64,000 nt of DNA from Steinernema hermaphroditum (GCA_030435675.1 CM059622.1:7502001-7566000); one strand, 5' to 3'; shown: positions 9,879-22,427, counted from the stretch's first letter. Numbers and translations: made by a program. The notes: generated from the letters alone by a model not told the origin.

Positions 9879-10049
9879 AATGTGTGTTCATTTTGATGTA
9901 CCGTAAGACTACTGACCGTGTAGAATAAAACGATTTACTGTACATGGAGGATTTACTCGCTTTTTATGTTTCTTATTGCGAAACAACAGGTACTTTGTGT
10001 GCACGTGAGAGGAAAATACATTATGTTACATTGGGGTGGGCCGCGGTGC

Positions 10050-12038
10050 TCATTCTTCATCGATGTCGATGTTGTAACGCAGTTGTTTCGCCGAGAACCA
10101 GGAATAGTAGTTGTCGAATTCGATAATATCTGAATTTCTCATGTGAGGGGGACTCAGGGACGGTGTCCTACATCTTCCTGGCTGTTCACACATGACCGAT
10201 CCTGTGATGGGGACTTGTGAGCATTCGAGCCTGATGTACGGGTAGATGTTCTCCATTTCTTTCAAGTTAGTCGCCTTCATCGTGTTGTCGTAGTACACGG
10301 CGAAGCCGATGTCGTCTTCTTCGGTCATGTACTGCCAGCTGCAAGGTGGGGTTAGAATGGGCACGGCTGCACTTTGGTCTTTCACGCCGCGACCGATCAA
10401 GTGACCTTTTGTTTTTCTTGTGCGAGAAATCCGCAAACATCTCCGAGATTAAGGAGCGCGATTTAGGTCGTAACGGCGTTAAGGCTGTACAGAAGACGCT
10501 AACCTGATGCGTGTATTCTTCTTCGCCTTGATTTCGATCAAGTGTTTGTCGCCGGCGTACACCGTCGTCAGCTGGTCGTAGTCGAGCATCGCCTTGTCCG
10601 AGTCGACAAAGAAGTTGTCCGGCACCGGGCCGAGGCCGTACCTAAAGACGCTCTGTTGCGGGGCTTCGGGGAGTACGGTACCTGATTTTGGAGGGGCATT
10701 TGGGGTCGCCATTGGCGTCGACCATGCGGCCGCCCCAGTGGACGGGCCATGCATCGAGGGAGACGTGCTTGGTGAGGGCGTGCTGCCAGTCCTCCTCGGA
10801 GGGCATCTCGATGAGGCGACAGATGCTCTCGGAGAGGAAGGGTGTCATCGAGTGGAAGGCGAGGCGCGCCATTTCGGGAGCTCGAATGATGAGGATCTTC
10901 TTGAGGACGAGCGGGTAGTGCTCCTGGAAGAGGAGCACGAGGGTGGTGAACGACGAGGCGAAGCGTTTGCAGCTGTAGTGTGCGGAGGTGATGTGGTCCA
11001 GGTCAAAGACGAGCATCATCTGCTCGAAGGGTCTTCCTGTCTGCAAGGGTTACGGTATGCGCAGCGGCGTTAGCCGGAACTGACCACTTTGGCGCGTTCC
11101 CGGCAGAGCTGCAGACCTTTCTCAATGGCGGCCAGGGAGTATTTAATGTAGTCGCGGGACTGGACGCACTTCAGAAGACCTTCGACGTCCATGTTGCCCA
11201 GGAGGGACATGAGGATCGGGTTGCCCTCCTTGTCGGAGAGGAAGCCATAACCGCAGTACTTCTCCAGTAGCTGAAAGCATCGATTTCGCTTCTTACATCA
11301 GAATCGCCCGAGGGACTGTCGGCGCACGTGTGGAGCCGACCGGTTCGTCCACTCGGCGCTTTATGAAACTTTCACGTTGCGCGACTCATTTCGTAACGCC
11401 GAAGCCCCGAGGCGCTCTTCTGACCATGAAGCGGCGGCCGGACAACGGCATCGTTCCAGTTTTCGGCGGTAGAAAGCGCGCGATTAGATCTAACGCAGCA
11501 GAGATCGCTAAAGCTCAAGACGTGAGCAAGAAGGAAATCTTCGAAGGGTCACCGCCAACCTACGGTGAAACTCCCCAAGGGGTCGAGGATCTCTGATCAG
11601 TGGCGACTGCCATGCTTATTTTGGTCGGAGTGGTAAGTCACATGCGATCGGGGAATAATCGCGCGCGCAAGGTCGCCTCGAAGGCCACCGAGGGCCTTCT
11701 GCGCCACCGTTTCCCTTCGCCGACAGCGTTCGCAGCTGAGAGCGCAGAGAAAACGAAGAAAATACGATTCGATTAGATCGCAAAAAGACGATTACCTCCG
11801 GCGCAGTCCAGTTTTCGATGTTGTCGAGGTCCCAAGCTTTGCGGAACACCACAGTCTTCTTGAGGCACTCGGCGGCTTCGTCGAATCGGCCGTCCTTGGA
11901 GCGAAGCCAGCGGAGGAGGGTGCTGTCGTCGAGGGGACTGCTCTGGGGCACTACTGTCCGGAGGTCGGCGATCATCTGCGCTTCTTCGGGGGTCGCGGAG
12001 CGGAGGATTCCGCGCGTTTGTGAGGACGAAGGCGGCAT
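10050..12038 (-). CDS. SEC14-like lipid-binding protein: CRAL-TRIO plus GOLD domain
   Basis: Spliced minus-strand gene. Exon 1 (12038-11796) is a CRAL_TRIO_N helix bundle (DSTLLRWLRSKDGRFDEA). A 525-bp intron is followed by the CRAL-TRIO fold (LLEKYCGYGF, MLVFDLDHIT, SLDAWPVHWGG) and then a GOLD domain ending FDNYYSWFSAKQLRY. A 43-bp intron (10141-10183) must be removed to join EQPGR to YIIEFDN. Proteins of this build (human SEC14L2-4, worm CTG/CGR proteins) bind phosphatidylinositol, tocopherol or squalene and act at membranes and in Ras-type signalling. The chosen ATG lies 7 nt after CTATCCCCAG. GC-rich in coding parts. Orthology within the family is not resolved. Confidence 0.88.
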
Positions 12039-13349
12039 GCGGGCTCTGGGGATAGAGGAGACTGTTCAACTATGTTCAACGAGAACCACGGAGAACCAGT
12101 GGATCGTGTTGCCTCGCGCGAAGAGAGCTCCGCCTCCGAAGCCACGCCTCCGGAGACGGTGCGTCGTCGTCGGACGAAGCCCGCCCGAGGGAAAGGGCGC
12201 GCGGAGGAGAGTGCGCGAGAGAGGGATGAGCCCCGAGGCAGGTCGCCGCAGAAGGAGCCAAATCGATCGATCGGATTCGGACGCGTGTTTTGCAGAAAAC
12301 AGTGATTAACCCAATTCGGCGCCACTATGTTCATCTAAGATCCAGCTGATCTCCGGCGACGTTGTTTTGACGGCGATTCGGAGGACAGAAGACAAAAGGA
12401 GGGGAGTCGGGTTCGGTGATTTCGAAATCGATGCCCTTTTGGATAAGAGTCGACCGAACATGGTTCGGGATTGCAACTCTAACAAGCTGACTAAGAAAGC
12501 TCTTCCCTTCTGCAAGTGCAGTTCTCGTTTTTCTCGCGTGCCCAAATCGGAGCACACGCTGCGGAGAGTTCGTACGTGAATTTCGCCACAGAGAAATGAT
12601 TGTTTAGGGGAGAAGGTCGAGAGGGGAAGTCATGGCAGCGCGCTACAGTGCGACGCTCGAAGAAAACGTGCAAAACGTATGTTCCAGATGCGGAATCCTC
12701 AGTGAGAGTTCACGTAAGACCTCAACATGCCGTCGAAATTGTTGACCGCTCGGGCGAAGCTTCGTCACTGTTTACGAAAAGATGACGGTGATCCCCGAGA
12801 TCTTGACGATAAGCTTCGGGCGAGCGTCGGAGGTACACGTCAACTTGGGCGTCGGCCCGACCATCGGTGCGCGAAGGCTTTACACTGTGAGATGAAGGAA
12901 CAAGTGTGCAGAGAACCGCGACGACCTCTCGGAGTGGTTATTTGTGGAGAAAAGAGAAAAGAAACTGATGTCGAATCTGTTTCGAAAGCGTCGATGACGC
13001 ACGGACGACGATGAACGATGGAGATGGAAGCAGTTCGCGGGGAGCAGAATTAAAACGGAAACCCAAATATTCGTCACCTTGAGCTGCAGAGGTCCTAGGT
13101 ATCCTGAGACACCTCCAATACGGAGGAAGATGTTGATCTCTGGGGAGTCTAGACACCGCAAAGGAACATCGTATCGAGACCAAACATTACGAGCGCGAGA
13201 GGTCGGGAGTTTTCGCCCCGTCCATCCTCTCATGGCGCCGTTCTTTCCCCACTCTTCTCTGTTTGTTTCCTCCCTGCGTTTTTCGTCTTCCATGTCTTGT
13301 CATATGTCCGTGCTTTAATATCCTACTTCATGTCGTTGCAGGCATCGTG
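12039..13349. other. Region without a confident gene; possible small minus-strand gene
   Basis: On the minus strand an acceptor-like CTTCATCTCACAG at about 12894 is followed by an ATG (about 12868) opening MVGPTPKLTCTSDARPK, which runs to a GTAAAC donor-like site. A second open exon (about 12331-12510) ends NNVAGDQLDLR. I could not join these into a known family. The rest of the stretch is the 5' region of the H2A gene. Confidence 0.3.
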
Positions 13350-13789
13350 ATGGCTCGCGGGTCTCCAGAGCCCAGCAGCAAAACTTCAAAGAAGAAGACG
13401 AATACAGAGTCGGAGCGGGCGACACGCGTGACGCATGCCAATCGCGCTGGATTGCTCTTCCCCGTTGGCCGCATTAGGCGCCATCTGAAATCCGGGAACG
13501 TTGCTCAACGAGTCGGTGTCGGATCGGCGATTTTCACAGCCGCCGTGTTAGAATATATGATGGCTGAGGTGAGTGTTTCTCCGTTCGGTTTTTGTCACCT
13601 ATGTTCTCATCGTTCCAGGTAACGGAGCTGGCCGGCAACCTGGCGACCGCAGAAAGAAAACACCGTATTACTCCACGTCAAATCATGACGGCGATTCGCT
13701 CGGATCACGAACTTAACAACATGTTTCACGGGGTCACTTTCAGGGAGTCGGGTGTCATCCCCCACATCGAACAGGCTGTGCTATCTTAA
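13350..13789 (+). CDS. Divergent short-tailed histone H2A variant
   Basis: Exons 13350-13568 and 13619-13789 encode 129 residues. The histone fold is clear: [56 protein letters not shown]. It packages DNA as a dimer with H2B. Unlike canonical H2A it has an intron, an extended Ser/Lys-rich N-tail of about 40 residues, and stops right after the docking region, lacking the usual C-tail lysines. The acidic patch keeps the equivalents of E56, E61, E64, D90 and E92 but has His for E91. Polyadenylation signal AATAAAG near 13814. Germline or sperm-specific H2A variants look like this, but expression is inference. Acceptor GTTGCAG lies 9 bp before the ATG. Confidence 0.9.
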
Positions 13790-14062
13790 AGATAAATTGT
13801 AAAGTTATAACTGAATAAAGGTGTACACATATTTGGAGAGTTTCTCCACCCTGGGGTTGGGCCGCCCGTGGCGGATTCTCGTTTGTTGCACCGTGAGACA
13901 GTTCTTGGTCTAGACAGAATAAACTGGTTTGCAGAGTTAGTTCTTGGTGATTGTGTGCTTCGGGCGGCCGTTTTGGTGAGAGGTGCCGGCCAGCGAGTGG
14001 TCGGAAACGGAATTCCCGAATCCGTGTTCAGCTGACAAGAAGGCGTTCGATTGACGAACATC

Positions 14063-16456
14063 ATGGCAATGCTTCTGAGTCGTCTCAAAAAGGCGGTAAG
14101 TAGGGAGGGCGGCGCCAGAGTCGATGATCGTTTAGAAAGACGAAATTCTCCATCGCGACAAAGACGAAAAGAAGAAGGAAGAGGCTGAGACCTCTTCCCG
14201 AAGCGTACGGCTGCGGAAGAAGATCCGGAAGCCGGCGAAGGAAAGTAACGAGAACGCGCTGTCAACACGCCAGAAAAAGCTGAAGAAGAAGACCGAGAAA
14301 GATAAAAGGGAGGATAGGACGAAGGCCGACGATGACGGCAAGGACAATAGCACGAGGAAGAAGTTGATCGGGCTCATTATGAAGAGGAAAAAGAAGCATA
14401 CGGTGAGTTTGTTTTGAGGTGGACCGTCACAAATAACTTTCAGGTGACCGAAGAATCTCCGGACGATGAAGAAAGAGAGAAAGAAAGCCGCGTCCAAAGA
14501 ATGCACGACATCAGTGAGCGGAGACCGTACGTTCCCTGAGGTTATTTTAACAATGGTGTTATCTTAGAGCCCATGAAAAGAACGTTGCAGAGATTGTGAA
14601 GGCGCAATTAGCTGCTGGAGCTGTCGATGTTTCCAGTGAAGACGTGAAGACCGCGATGCGCAACTTCGCTTTGGTAAGCTGTACTCGAAATCACTGGTGT
14701 CAACGAATTGACTTTTCTAGCGGACGAGTTCATTGCTGGCCCCAGGAGCACTACAAGAATACGCCCAGAGTATCAAGATGTACATTCCAGAAGATACGAC
14801 GCGTGAAGCCTTCGACAAGAACCCCACGAAAAACCGTTACAAAGGTGTGTTCTAGTAGTCTAATAACCACTTCTGAAGATACTGTATAGATGTCTTGTGT
14901 GCAGATCGAGAGCGCGTCGTACTGAACAAAGGGGATTCTGATTACATCCATGCGAACCATGTTCGTCTTTGCTCTTTCATAATTGTCGTTTCACCATCAT
15001 TTAGGTACGTGGAGCCCCGCTACCGGAGTCTCAGCATTTCATTTGCACACAGGGTCCACTACCGGGAACAGTGGCCGATTTCTGGAGGATGTGTCGGCAG
15101 GAGCTGACAAGCAGTATTATAATGCTCTGCGAAACGAAAGAACAAGGAAAAGAGAAAGTCCGCTGAAAGATATTTTGCGCGTTAAATATAGTCGACGCGG
15201 AAAATCTTATGCAAAAATCGGGAATGGAAAGCGTTTCTTACTTCCTGCGCTTTCCTGTGCATCGTATCGCCTCCATGCTTAGATGCGAGCTTTTGTTGAA
15301 GTTTTTTCGCACTTCGCTTGGGCATTCTCGGTGCTCCAGTACAAGCAAGTATCCTACAGTCAAATATGTACTAACAACCATCAACATTATACGCGAACAC
15401 GTCTGAAACACGGTCAATGTTGAGGACAGTCTCCGCGTGAAACGACACTGCTATCGTAAAAACGTATAGGATCTGTGGAAACGCAGCGAATTCCGACCAC
15501 CCAGGGCGCAAAATGCTCGTCAGAGCCTGGAGAACAAATGTACGGCTTTTGTTTTCATCGAAACCGTGAAACTACACGAGATTTTCACGATTCTCTGCCG
15601 AAACTCCGAAATCCCCTTGTAAATCGACCGCTAGGCACTTTTCGCGCCAAAAATTTTCGTTGCGGGACCATTCCCGATTTTCGCATAAGTTTTTCCGCGT
15701 CGACTATATATGTTGTTCTTGTAGTGCTGTCAGTATTGGAGCGAAAGAGATGGTGACACGATGAAAATTGAGGGCACTGGTAATGCTATACAACGCTGAA
15801 CGAATCAGATTAGCTGATTTAGAAATCTCTGTTACGACGAAGGGGAAATTTCTTCATGAAGGAAGTGGTGTTACAACGACTCTTCTGAATGTTAAAGAGA
15901 AGGGTGATTCTCACGATCAGTGGATACTACATCACCAGTGGAAAACATGGTTAGCTGCTAAACATGTTAATGTCAAACTTTACTGTTTTCTTTTCAGGCC
16001 GGATAAGGGAGTACCTGAGAATTTCGACAACGTTCTCAAACTGCTGCAAATGATTAGGAAAAGTGATACAAAATCCTCTTGCGTCATTCACTGTTCAGCA
16101 GGTGATGTACACAATACCGCTCTTATGTTTAACATCGGATGCGTACAACAGGTATTGGACGAACTGGAACAGTTGTTGCTGTCGAAATGTGCCTTCAAAG
16201 ACTTTTGCAAGGTCGTCCATTAGAAGTGCTGTCCGTCGTAAAGCAGCTTCGAGCGAAACGAATGCACTGTGTTCAAACGGATCTCCAGTACGCTTTCGTG
16301 TACCGCGTACTCATTGGTTTCGTCAGTATCCGCGATCCGGAGCCCGAAACGAAGCAAGTGACTGAAGAATTCATCAAGTCATACAACAGCTTGATAGCCG
16401 CGCGACAGCAGCCAACGGAAGCATACGCACCTGTTCAGTTCGGTCCGCCTAGTTAA
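14063..16456 (+). CDS. Non-receptor protein tyrosine phosphatase with basic N-terminus
   Basis: Eleven exons give about 480 residues. The first ~170 are Lys/Glu/Arg-rich and probably disordered (exon 14136-14401). The rest is a complete PTP domain: KNRYKDVL, DYIHANHV, FICTQGPLPGTVADFW, CCQYWSER, TWPDKGVP and the P-loop HCSAGIGRTG. The catalytic Cys and Arg and the WPD-loop Asp are all kept, so it should be active. Several joints need small introns: 43 bp at 15781, and HCSAG-IGRTG across 16102-16148. The intron before CCQYW (about 15166-15719) contains a MITE, and its donor GTCCGC is weak. Large families of such basic-tailed PTPs occur in nematodes, many sperm-expressed. It follows the H2A variant by 273 bp on the same strand. 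Confidence 0.85.
15189..15706. mobile_element. MITE in a phosphatase intron
   Basis: Ends are TAGTCGACGCGGAAAA and the reverse, extending about 40 bp inwards (CTTATG, ATCGGGAATGG), flanked by TA (15187-15188, 15707-15708). It is 518 bp with no coding frame. It lies between the exon ending KEQGKEK and the exon starting CCQYW, so splicing of the host gene must span it. Confidence 0.75.
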
Positions 16457-17055
16457 AGTACGGATACAATCGAACGTTATCATTTGTTGCAACACTTTAT
16501 ATAGGAATATGACACCCTGTGGGTATCCGCAACAATAAGGTATCTCTTTTTGATGCAGATGCCTCGATAAGTATACGTGCGCGAATTCCTCGCATTCGAA
16601 GCGTCTCGGTCCGAACGTGAACATGTTTCACTTAGGGATGCAAACGGATGAAGCTAATATCGCGTGCTGCGTGCTATGCGCGGTATATAAGATTGAGATA
16701 TCACGTTCATTGTGCAGCAGATCACAATCGCAAGGGAAAGATCTGGCGGGATGAATGTAAGATATTTCCATCTTGTCAAAAGCCAGGCTCCCAGAAAGAT
16801 CGACTCAGGCAACTAACTTCCTACGGTGCTCAGCGGTTGCTTGACTGATGGACAAACTGTCGAAGCTTTTGCCCGAAGCGCCTGGATTCTGGCTCCATGT
16901 TGCTGTGTTCCGCTTTTTCGAGATTTGTCGTTGTTGGTTCCTGGCGGGGGTTTGCATTGATTTAGTATTGTATCCGTTTTGCGTGTCACGAGTTCTGTTT
17001 TCCTTAAGGTGCAGTTGATATGCATGCCAAATTTCCAGACTTGAGGTTTATCAGC
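16457..17055. other. Intergenic, no gene seen
   Basis: No coding region or RNA gene supported. The last bases, TTTATCAG at 17047-17054, form an acceptor immediately before the RPS7 ATG. Confidence 0.4.
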
Positions 17056-17688
17056 ATGCCTGAGACTGCTCACCGTAAGCTCGTGAAGCCCGCCGGCAAG
17101 GCCGTGGAAGAAATCGAAAAGAACGTCGCCAATGCTCTGGCCGATTTGGAAAACAACGATGAGCTGAAGAAGCAGCTGCGCGACCTTTACATCGTTGGAG
17201 CCAAGGAGCTCGACTTCGGAGACAAGAAGTGCATCATTGTCTACGTCCCGGTCCCTCAGCTCCGCGAATACCAGAAGATTCAGCCCCGTCTCGTCCGTGA
17301 ATTGGAGAAGAAGTTCTCTGGTCGTTACGTCGTTTTCGTTGCCAAGGTTGGTTCAGTAAATGCAGCTTGTTTTAAGACCCTCGTCTTTCAGCGCCGCATC
17401 CTCCCCAAGCCCCTCCGCGGAAAGAACCGTCAGCCCGAGAAGCAGAAGCGCCCTCGCAGCCGCACTCTTACCTCCGTTCACGACGCCATCCTCGCCGATC
17501 TTGTCTTCCCTGCTGAGGTTGTCGGACGTCGCACCCGCGTCAAGCTCGATGGCAAGAAGATCGTCAAGGTCCACCTCGACAAGACCCAGCAGACCAACGT
17601 TGAACACAAGGTTGACACCTTCTCCGCCGTTTACAAGCAGCTCACCAAGAAGGATGTTGTTTTCGAGTTCCCCGAACCCCTGTTTTAA
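17056..17688 (+). CDS. rps-7: 40S ribosomal protein S7 (eS7)
   Basis: Exons 17056-17346 and 17392-17688 encode 195 residues with the family landmarks [58 protein letters not shown] and [21 protein letters not shown]. It is a small-subunit protein needed for 18S rRNA processing and 40S assembly. I choose MPETAHRK as start because family members begin there and TTTATCAG lies just before it; an upstream in-frame ATG at 17020 is in the presumed outron. The 45-bp intron has no stop and keeps frame. Codon use is strongly biased to C/G-ending codons, as in highly expressed genes. Confidence 0.97.
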   Translation: MPETAHRKLVKPAGKAVEEIEKNVANALADLENNDELKKQLRDLYIVGAKELDFGDKKCIIVYVPVPQLREYQKIQPRLVRELEKKFSGRYVVFVAKVGSVNAACFKTLVFQRRILPKPLRGKNRQPEKQKRPRSRTLTSVHDAILADLVFPAEVVGRRTRVKLDGKKIVKVHLDKTQQTNVEHKVDTFSAVYKQLTKKDVVFEFPEPLF

Positions 17689-18395
17689 AGACTATTACTG
17701 TTTTGTTTGTTGACTCCTGTTAAAAGCACTGCTCTTGTTTACCTTACTGGACTACTTGGGTGACTTTACGGGACCGTTGGGTCTCTCGCGTTTCATCTTA
17801 GGATATGCCTTTGATTGTCTGTCGGTCTCTGTGGGATACTTAGTCTACAGCACCAAGAAAGGTATCGTACATCTATGCAAATCCCTCAAACTCGGTGGGA
17901 GGTAGAAAGTGGGGAAGTCGCCGTTAGGGGGACATAGTGCCTCCACTACAAACCGACATTCAAGCGTAAACAAAACCCCTACCGTACCCCTCGTGTCTGC
18001 GCACCTTGGTCCCTTTGTCTCGGCCGGGTGACTCTTGATCCTCCGGCGACCTCGGAGGTGGCGGCGGGAGCGGAGATGAGAACAACACGAGGCGGCTGAC
18101 AAATCGAGTTACCGCGCCGTCACTCTCACGGAGTCGTCAAGAAGCGGATGAAGAGAAGCCGGCAGAGCCGTTTGATGGGGCTGGAGATCATCAAATTTTG
18201 AACACAAGCGGCCGCGCCCTTCGCCTCCTTGGGCTCATCGACCGAGTTGTCTCTCCGTGGCCGTGTATTATGGACGTGATTTGGCCACAGGGCGGCCCGT
18301 TTCGCACTCACTTCGCCGCAATTATGATATTCGCAGTCGCGGCTCGTCGTCGCCGCTGAGGGAGGCGCTCCTTAGCCTCCGTCGCGCCTCCGGTC
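17689..18395. other. Intergenic and 5' region of the glutamate receptor
   Basis: Nothing recognised. A short plus-strand frame from 18269 (MDVIWPQGGPF..., with hydrophobic AAIMIFAVAA) ends at a stop at 18357. It might be an unspliced signal-peptide exon of the receptor, but I cannot find a convincing donor. Confidence 0.3.
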
Positions 18396-21300
18396 ATGCT
18401 TTACAGCCATCTGACCCTTCTCATGGTGAACATCATCGAGACAGTCGCCAAGACTACGGTACAGCAGTCGGCGCGCATGCTGGTCGCTGACCTGCCCGGA
18501 GATGTACAGGTGGGTCCTGACACGGAGATTAGGGGTGTGCCGGACGAGGCGCTAAGCCGGCTTGTTTTGGTCCGGATCGCCCGAGGCCCTGTCGGCCCTC
18601 ATCACCTATGCATGAGCCACTGCATATCCCTTTAGATCGGCGCACTTTTCCCGGTGCACCGGCAGATCGCGGGCACCGAGGGCTGCGGCCCTATCTGGGA
18701 GCAGTACGGCATCCAGCGTGCCGAAATTGCCCTGAGCACCATCGAGGAGTTAAATCGCGAGCTGCCCTTCCGCCTCGGCATCTCCATCCGCGACTCCTGC
18801 TGGAACGAGCGCATCGCCATGGAGCAGGTAGGGCCGCTGGCTCGGGGTGTACTGTAACCGTTCAGACGATCGCGTTCCTGCGAGACGGCGTCGGGGGACA
18901 GTGCTCGTGCTGTCAGCGCGCGGGCTGCGAGAAGAAGGCCGCGCCCGTGGTGGCCCTGGTGGGACCTGCGAAGAGCTCCACCACCATCGCCGTGCAGAAT
19001 CTGCTGCAGGTGTTCCGAATCCCGCAGATCGGTTACTCCGCCACCACCACGGACCTCTCCGACAAGGAGCAGTTCGGCTACTACCTCCGCGTCGTGCCCT
19101 CCGACGTGTGGCAGGCGCGCGCCATCTGGAACCTCCTCAAACACTTCCGCTGGGACTACATCGCCGTCGTCTACAGCGCCGGTAAGTCCCCTCCGAGTCG
19201 AGTCGTGGGCAGAGATCGGAACGAGTCCGAAAACGAGTCCCGCCGCGTCCCGATTTTATTTGCCATGGGTGATTACGGTGGAGTGTTTGTGCGCTCTTTC
19301 GTATGGGTTTTGTTCCTTTCGAAGCATTTTTATAGTAATTCCAGCGAAAACACTACGAAAACAAAACACTAATTTCCAACTTTTCCGCCAAAATTTGGAC
19401 TTATATTCGGACTCGTTTTGGACTCGAATCCGAAAAAATTTTTCGAGTCCGGACTCGGACTCGTTTCTCATCACTAGTCGTGGGACCCGCCGCTTTAGGG
19501 AACTACGGCGAGAAGGGCTTCGAGGAGCTGGAGCGGCTCAGCGACGATGAGGTGTGCATCGCGTACTCGGAGAAGATTAAGAGCCTGGCGGACCCCGAGG
19601 ACTTCGACAAGGTGCTCACTTCGCTCACCAGCCAGAAGTCCCGTCCCCAGGTGAGCGGCCGCGCGCAGCCCTAACCCGGAAGCCCTCAGGTGGTGGTGTG
19701 CTTCTGCGAGGGACAGACGATGCACCAGATCTTCAAGGCGCAAAAGAGGATGAAGGAGCGCAACAGTACGACGAAGGGCTTCCAGTGGATCGGCAGCGAC
19801 GGCTGGGCCGATAGGTAAGCGTCTAGGCTCTCCGGGTTACGGTAGCGCGCTGCAGACTGGACGTGGTTGACGACGTGGAGGAGGAGGCGGCTGGGAGCTT
19901 CTCTATCCGGATCCACTCGCCGAAGGTGGACTCGTTCGACTCGTACTACTTCAGGCTGCACCCCGACAACCACTCCGTGAACCCCTGGTTCCGGGACTTC
20001 TGGCAGCAGAAGTTCAAGTGCCAGCTGACGGTGCCCAAGGACGACCTGGAGACGCACGTCTGCTCGGGCAAGGAGAACCTCACCATGAACTACGAACAGG
20101 TGGGTCCCACCGCGACTGTAGGCGTGCCCCAGGGGCCTCTCGGCGGGGACGGGTGCAGGAAATACATTCAAAACAGATTAGCATCGATTTTGCCTTCGAA
20201 AGGGTCGCGACTTTTTGACACGCGCCCGTGACGAGCACCCCTAAATTCAGTTATCCTCCGCCGAGAAGAGCGTAATGAGAGGCGGTCCGGGGGCGCGCAA
20301 ACCCTGACGTATCCGTTCAGGACCCGAAGCTGAGCCAGGTGATCAACTCGATACGGGTGGTCGCGCTGGCCCTTAAAGCGCTCTACAACGACCGCTGCCG
20401 TGAGAACGACCCCTCGGGGCCGGGCTACGGTACGTACCGTAACGCGTCGAGCTGTGCAGACCTGATGGCGATCAACGGGACGCTCCTGTACAAGTACATG
20501 ATCAACGTGACGTTCGTGGACCAGTTCCAGCAAGAGATCTTTTTCGACGCCAACGGGGACCCCCCGGCTTGGTATGATATCCTCAACTACGTAGGCCGTG
20601 AGGGTTTCCGGATGGCAGGCTATTTCCGGCAGTTCCGCTCGGGAGCCTACCACCTGAACATGAGCGACGACACGCTCATGTTCTACGACAAGAGTAACGT
20701 GGTGCCCGAGTCAGTCTGCTCGCAGGCGTGCCAAGTGGGCCAGCGGGTGAGTCCCTCCCCCCGCTTACCGTAATCCCGCGTGCAGCAGAGGGAGACAGTC
20801 GCCTGCTGTTGGATCTGCGAATCGTGTGCCGAGCAGCAGATCGTGAACTACACGACGAACCAGTGCCAGAACTGCTCGCTGGGCTCCTGGCCCGATGCAA
20901 ACCGGACGCACTGCCTGCCCCTGCCCGAGGAGCACCTCTCCGGTGTCGGCGCCCTCGTGGCGCTCGGCTTCGCATCCGCCGGGCTCCTGGCCACAGGTCT
21001 CACCCTCGTCGTCTTCCTGCACCACAACCAAACGCCCGTGGTGAAGTCGACGACGCGCGAGCTCTCCTACATCATCCTGAGCGGCGTCGGCGCCTGCTAC
21101 GCCGGCTCCTTCGCCATCCTGGCGCGGCCCTCCTTTGCCAGCTGTTTCATCACGCGCGTCCTGCCGCCCGTCGCCTTCTCCATCATCTACGCCGCCCTCC
21201 TCACCAAGACGAACAGGATCGCGCGCATCCTGGCCGGCAGCAAGAAACGCATCCTGACGAAGAAGCCGCGTTTCCTGAGCACCTTCTCGCAGGTGGTCAT

Positions 21301-22425
21301 CACGTGGCTACTGGTGGGTATCGAGTGCAGCATCGTCGCCGTCGGGCTTCTCAGCGAGATGCCTCGCGCCGGCTTCGACCCTCACTACCTCCCCAGCCGC
21401 CTCGTCCTCGAATGCTCCTCCACCCCCACCGCCTTCCTCACGCCCTTCCTCTGGGACCTCTTCCTTATCTCTCTCTGCACCCTCTACGCCGTCAAGACCC
21501 GAAACCTCCCCGAGAACTTCAACGAGGCGAAGTTCATCGGCTTCACCATGTAAGTCTCTCCCGGTGCCGCCCTAACCGCCCTCTCCAGGTACTGTACCCT
21601 CGTAGTGTGGTCGGCATTCATCGTGCTCCACCTGGGCACCTCGAACAAGGCGCTCACGATGAGTTTCTCTTTCTCGCTCAGTGCCAGCATCGCCCTCGTG
21701 CTTCTCTTCTTCCCGAAGCTCTACATCATCCTACTGCACCCCGAGAAGAACGTGCGCGCCTCCTACACCACCACCAAGCTCATCCGGTGCCACTTCGGCA
21801 ACTCGCAGGGCCTCGGCGACAGCGGGAAGCACCTGAGCAGCAAGACGCGCACCAGCACACAGTCCCTCAGCTTCAGCACCGCTACCCGCACCGCCTCTGT
21901 GCACATCGGGACGCCCAGGCGCCACGACGCCGGCACGCAGACGGACGGCGTCGGGCGCTTTTCGAGGACCTTCTCGCTGGTGGGCAAAAAGGCCGTCGAC
22001 GAGGACGTCCTTCGCCTCATCGAGTCGTGCCGCAAGTACCAGGACGAGAAGCTCCACTCGAGCGTCTCCAACCTGCTGCTGGAGGAGCCGCGTGAAGACG
22101 AGGAGATCGGCACTCTCCTCGCCGACTCCATCGACACCAGCATGCGCACCCTCCTCTCTACCGTAGCCCGGCCACCACCCGCGCGCCCCGCCACCAACAG
22201 CTACTCCACCGAGGATGGCTTCGAGCAGGTACGTTGCTATGACGCGTTTTTTTCTTATCGTTTTTGCGCACTTCTTTGCTCGCCGGCGCGCTCCCTCGGG
22301 GCGGGTCCCTCGCCGGCTCGCTTCTGGGTGGACCCGCCGGCGACGGCCTTCACACCCATCGCCTTCAGTTGCTCCGAAGCCGTGGAGTCAAGCCAGTCCA
22401 GCTCAGTTCAGCCACACAACTCTAG
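18396..22425 (+). CDS. Metabotropic glutamate receptor (class C GPCR)
   Basis: About ten exons, roughly 1,010 residues. The Venus-flytrap domain starts IGALFPVHRQ. Glutamate-site residues are kept: YSATTTDLSD, RVVPSD, NYGEKG, CFCEGQT and WIGSDGWADR (equivalents of T188, D208, Y236, E292, D318, R323 of mGluR1). A Cys-rich linker (CCWICESCAEQQ, CQNCSLG) leads to seven membrane segments (about residues 565-810) and an intracellular tail. If the final exon (22369-22425) is spliced in, the tail ends SSATQL, a class I PDZ ligand. The start is uncertain: the 18396 ATG gives only a weak signal sequence. Introns are 40-45 bp except one of 310 bp and one of 220 bp. Very GC-rich. Its stop is 2 bp before the Maf ATG. 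Confidence 0.9.
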
Positions 22426-22427
22426 CC

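Noticed and set aside
11330..11596. 88-residue plus-strand frame inside the first intron of the CRAL-TRIO gene
   Set aside because: No family resemblance and no splice or expression signal; a nested gene cannot be excluded but is not supported.
15160..15200. Apparent stop or frameshift in the phosphatase after EQGKEK
   Set aside because: Explained by an intron with a weak GTCCGC donor; splicing to CCQYW restores the conserved domain.
20728..22095. 455-residue plus-strand frame overlapping the glutamate receptor
   Set aside because: Arg/Pro/His-rich out-of-frame shadow of GC-rich coding sequence; the receptor frame has clear homology.
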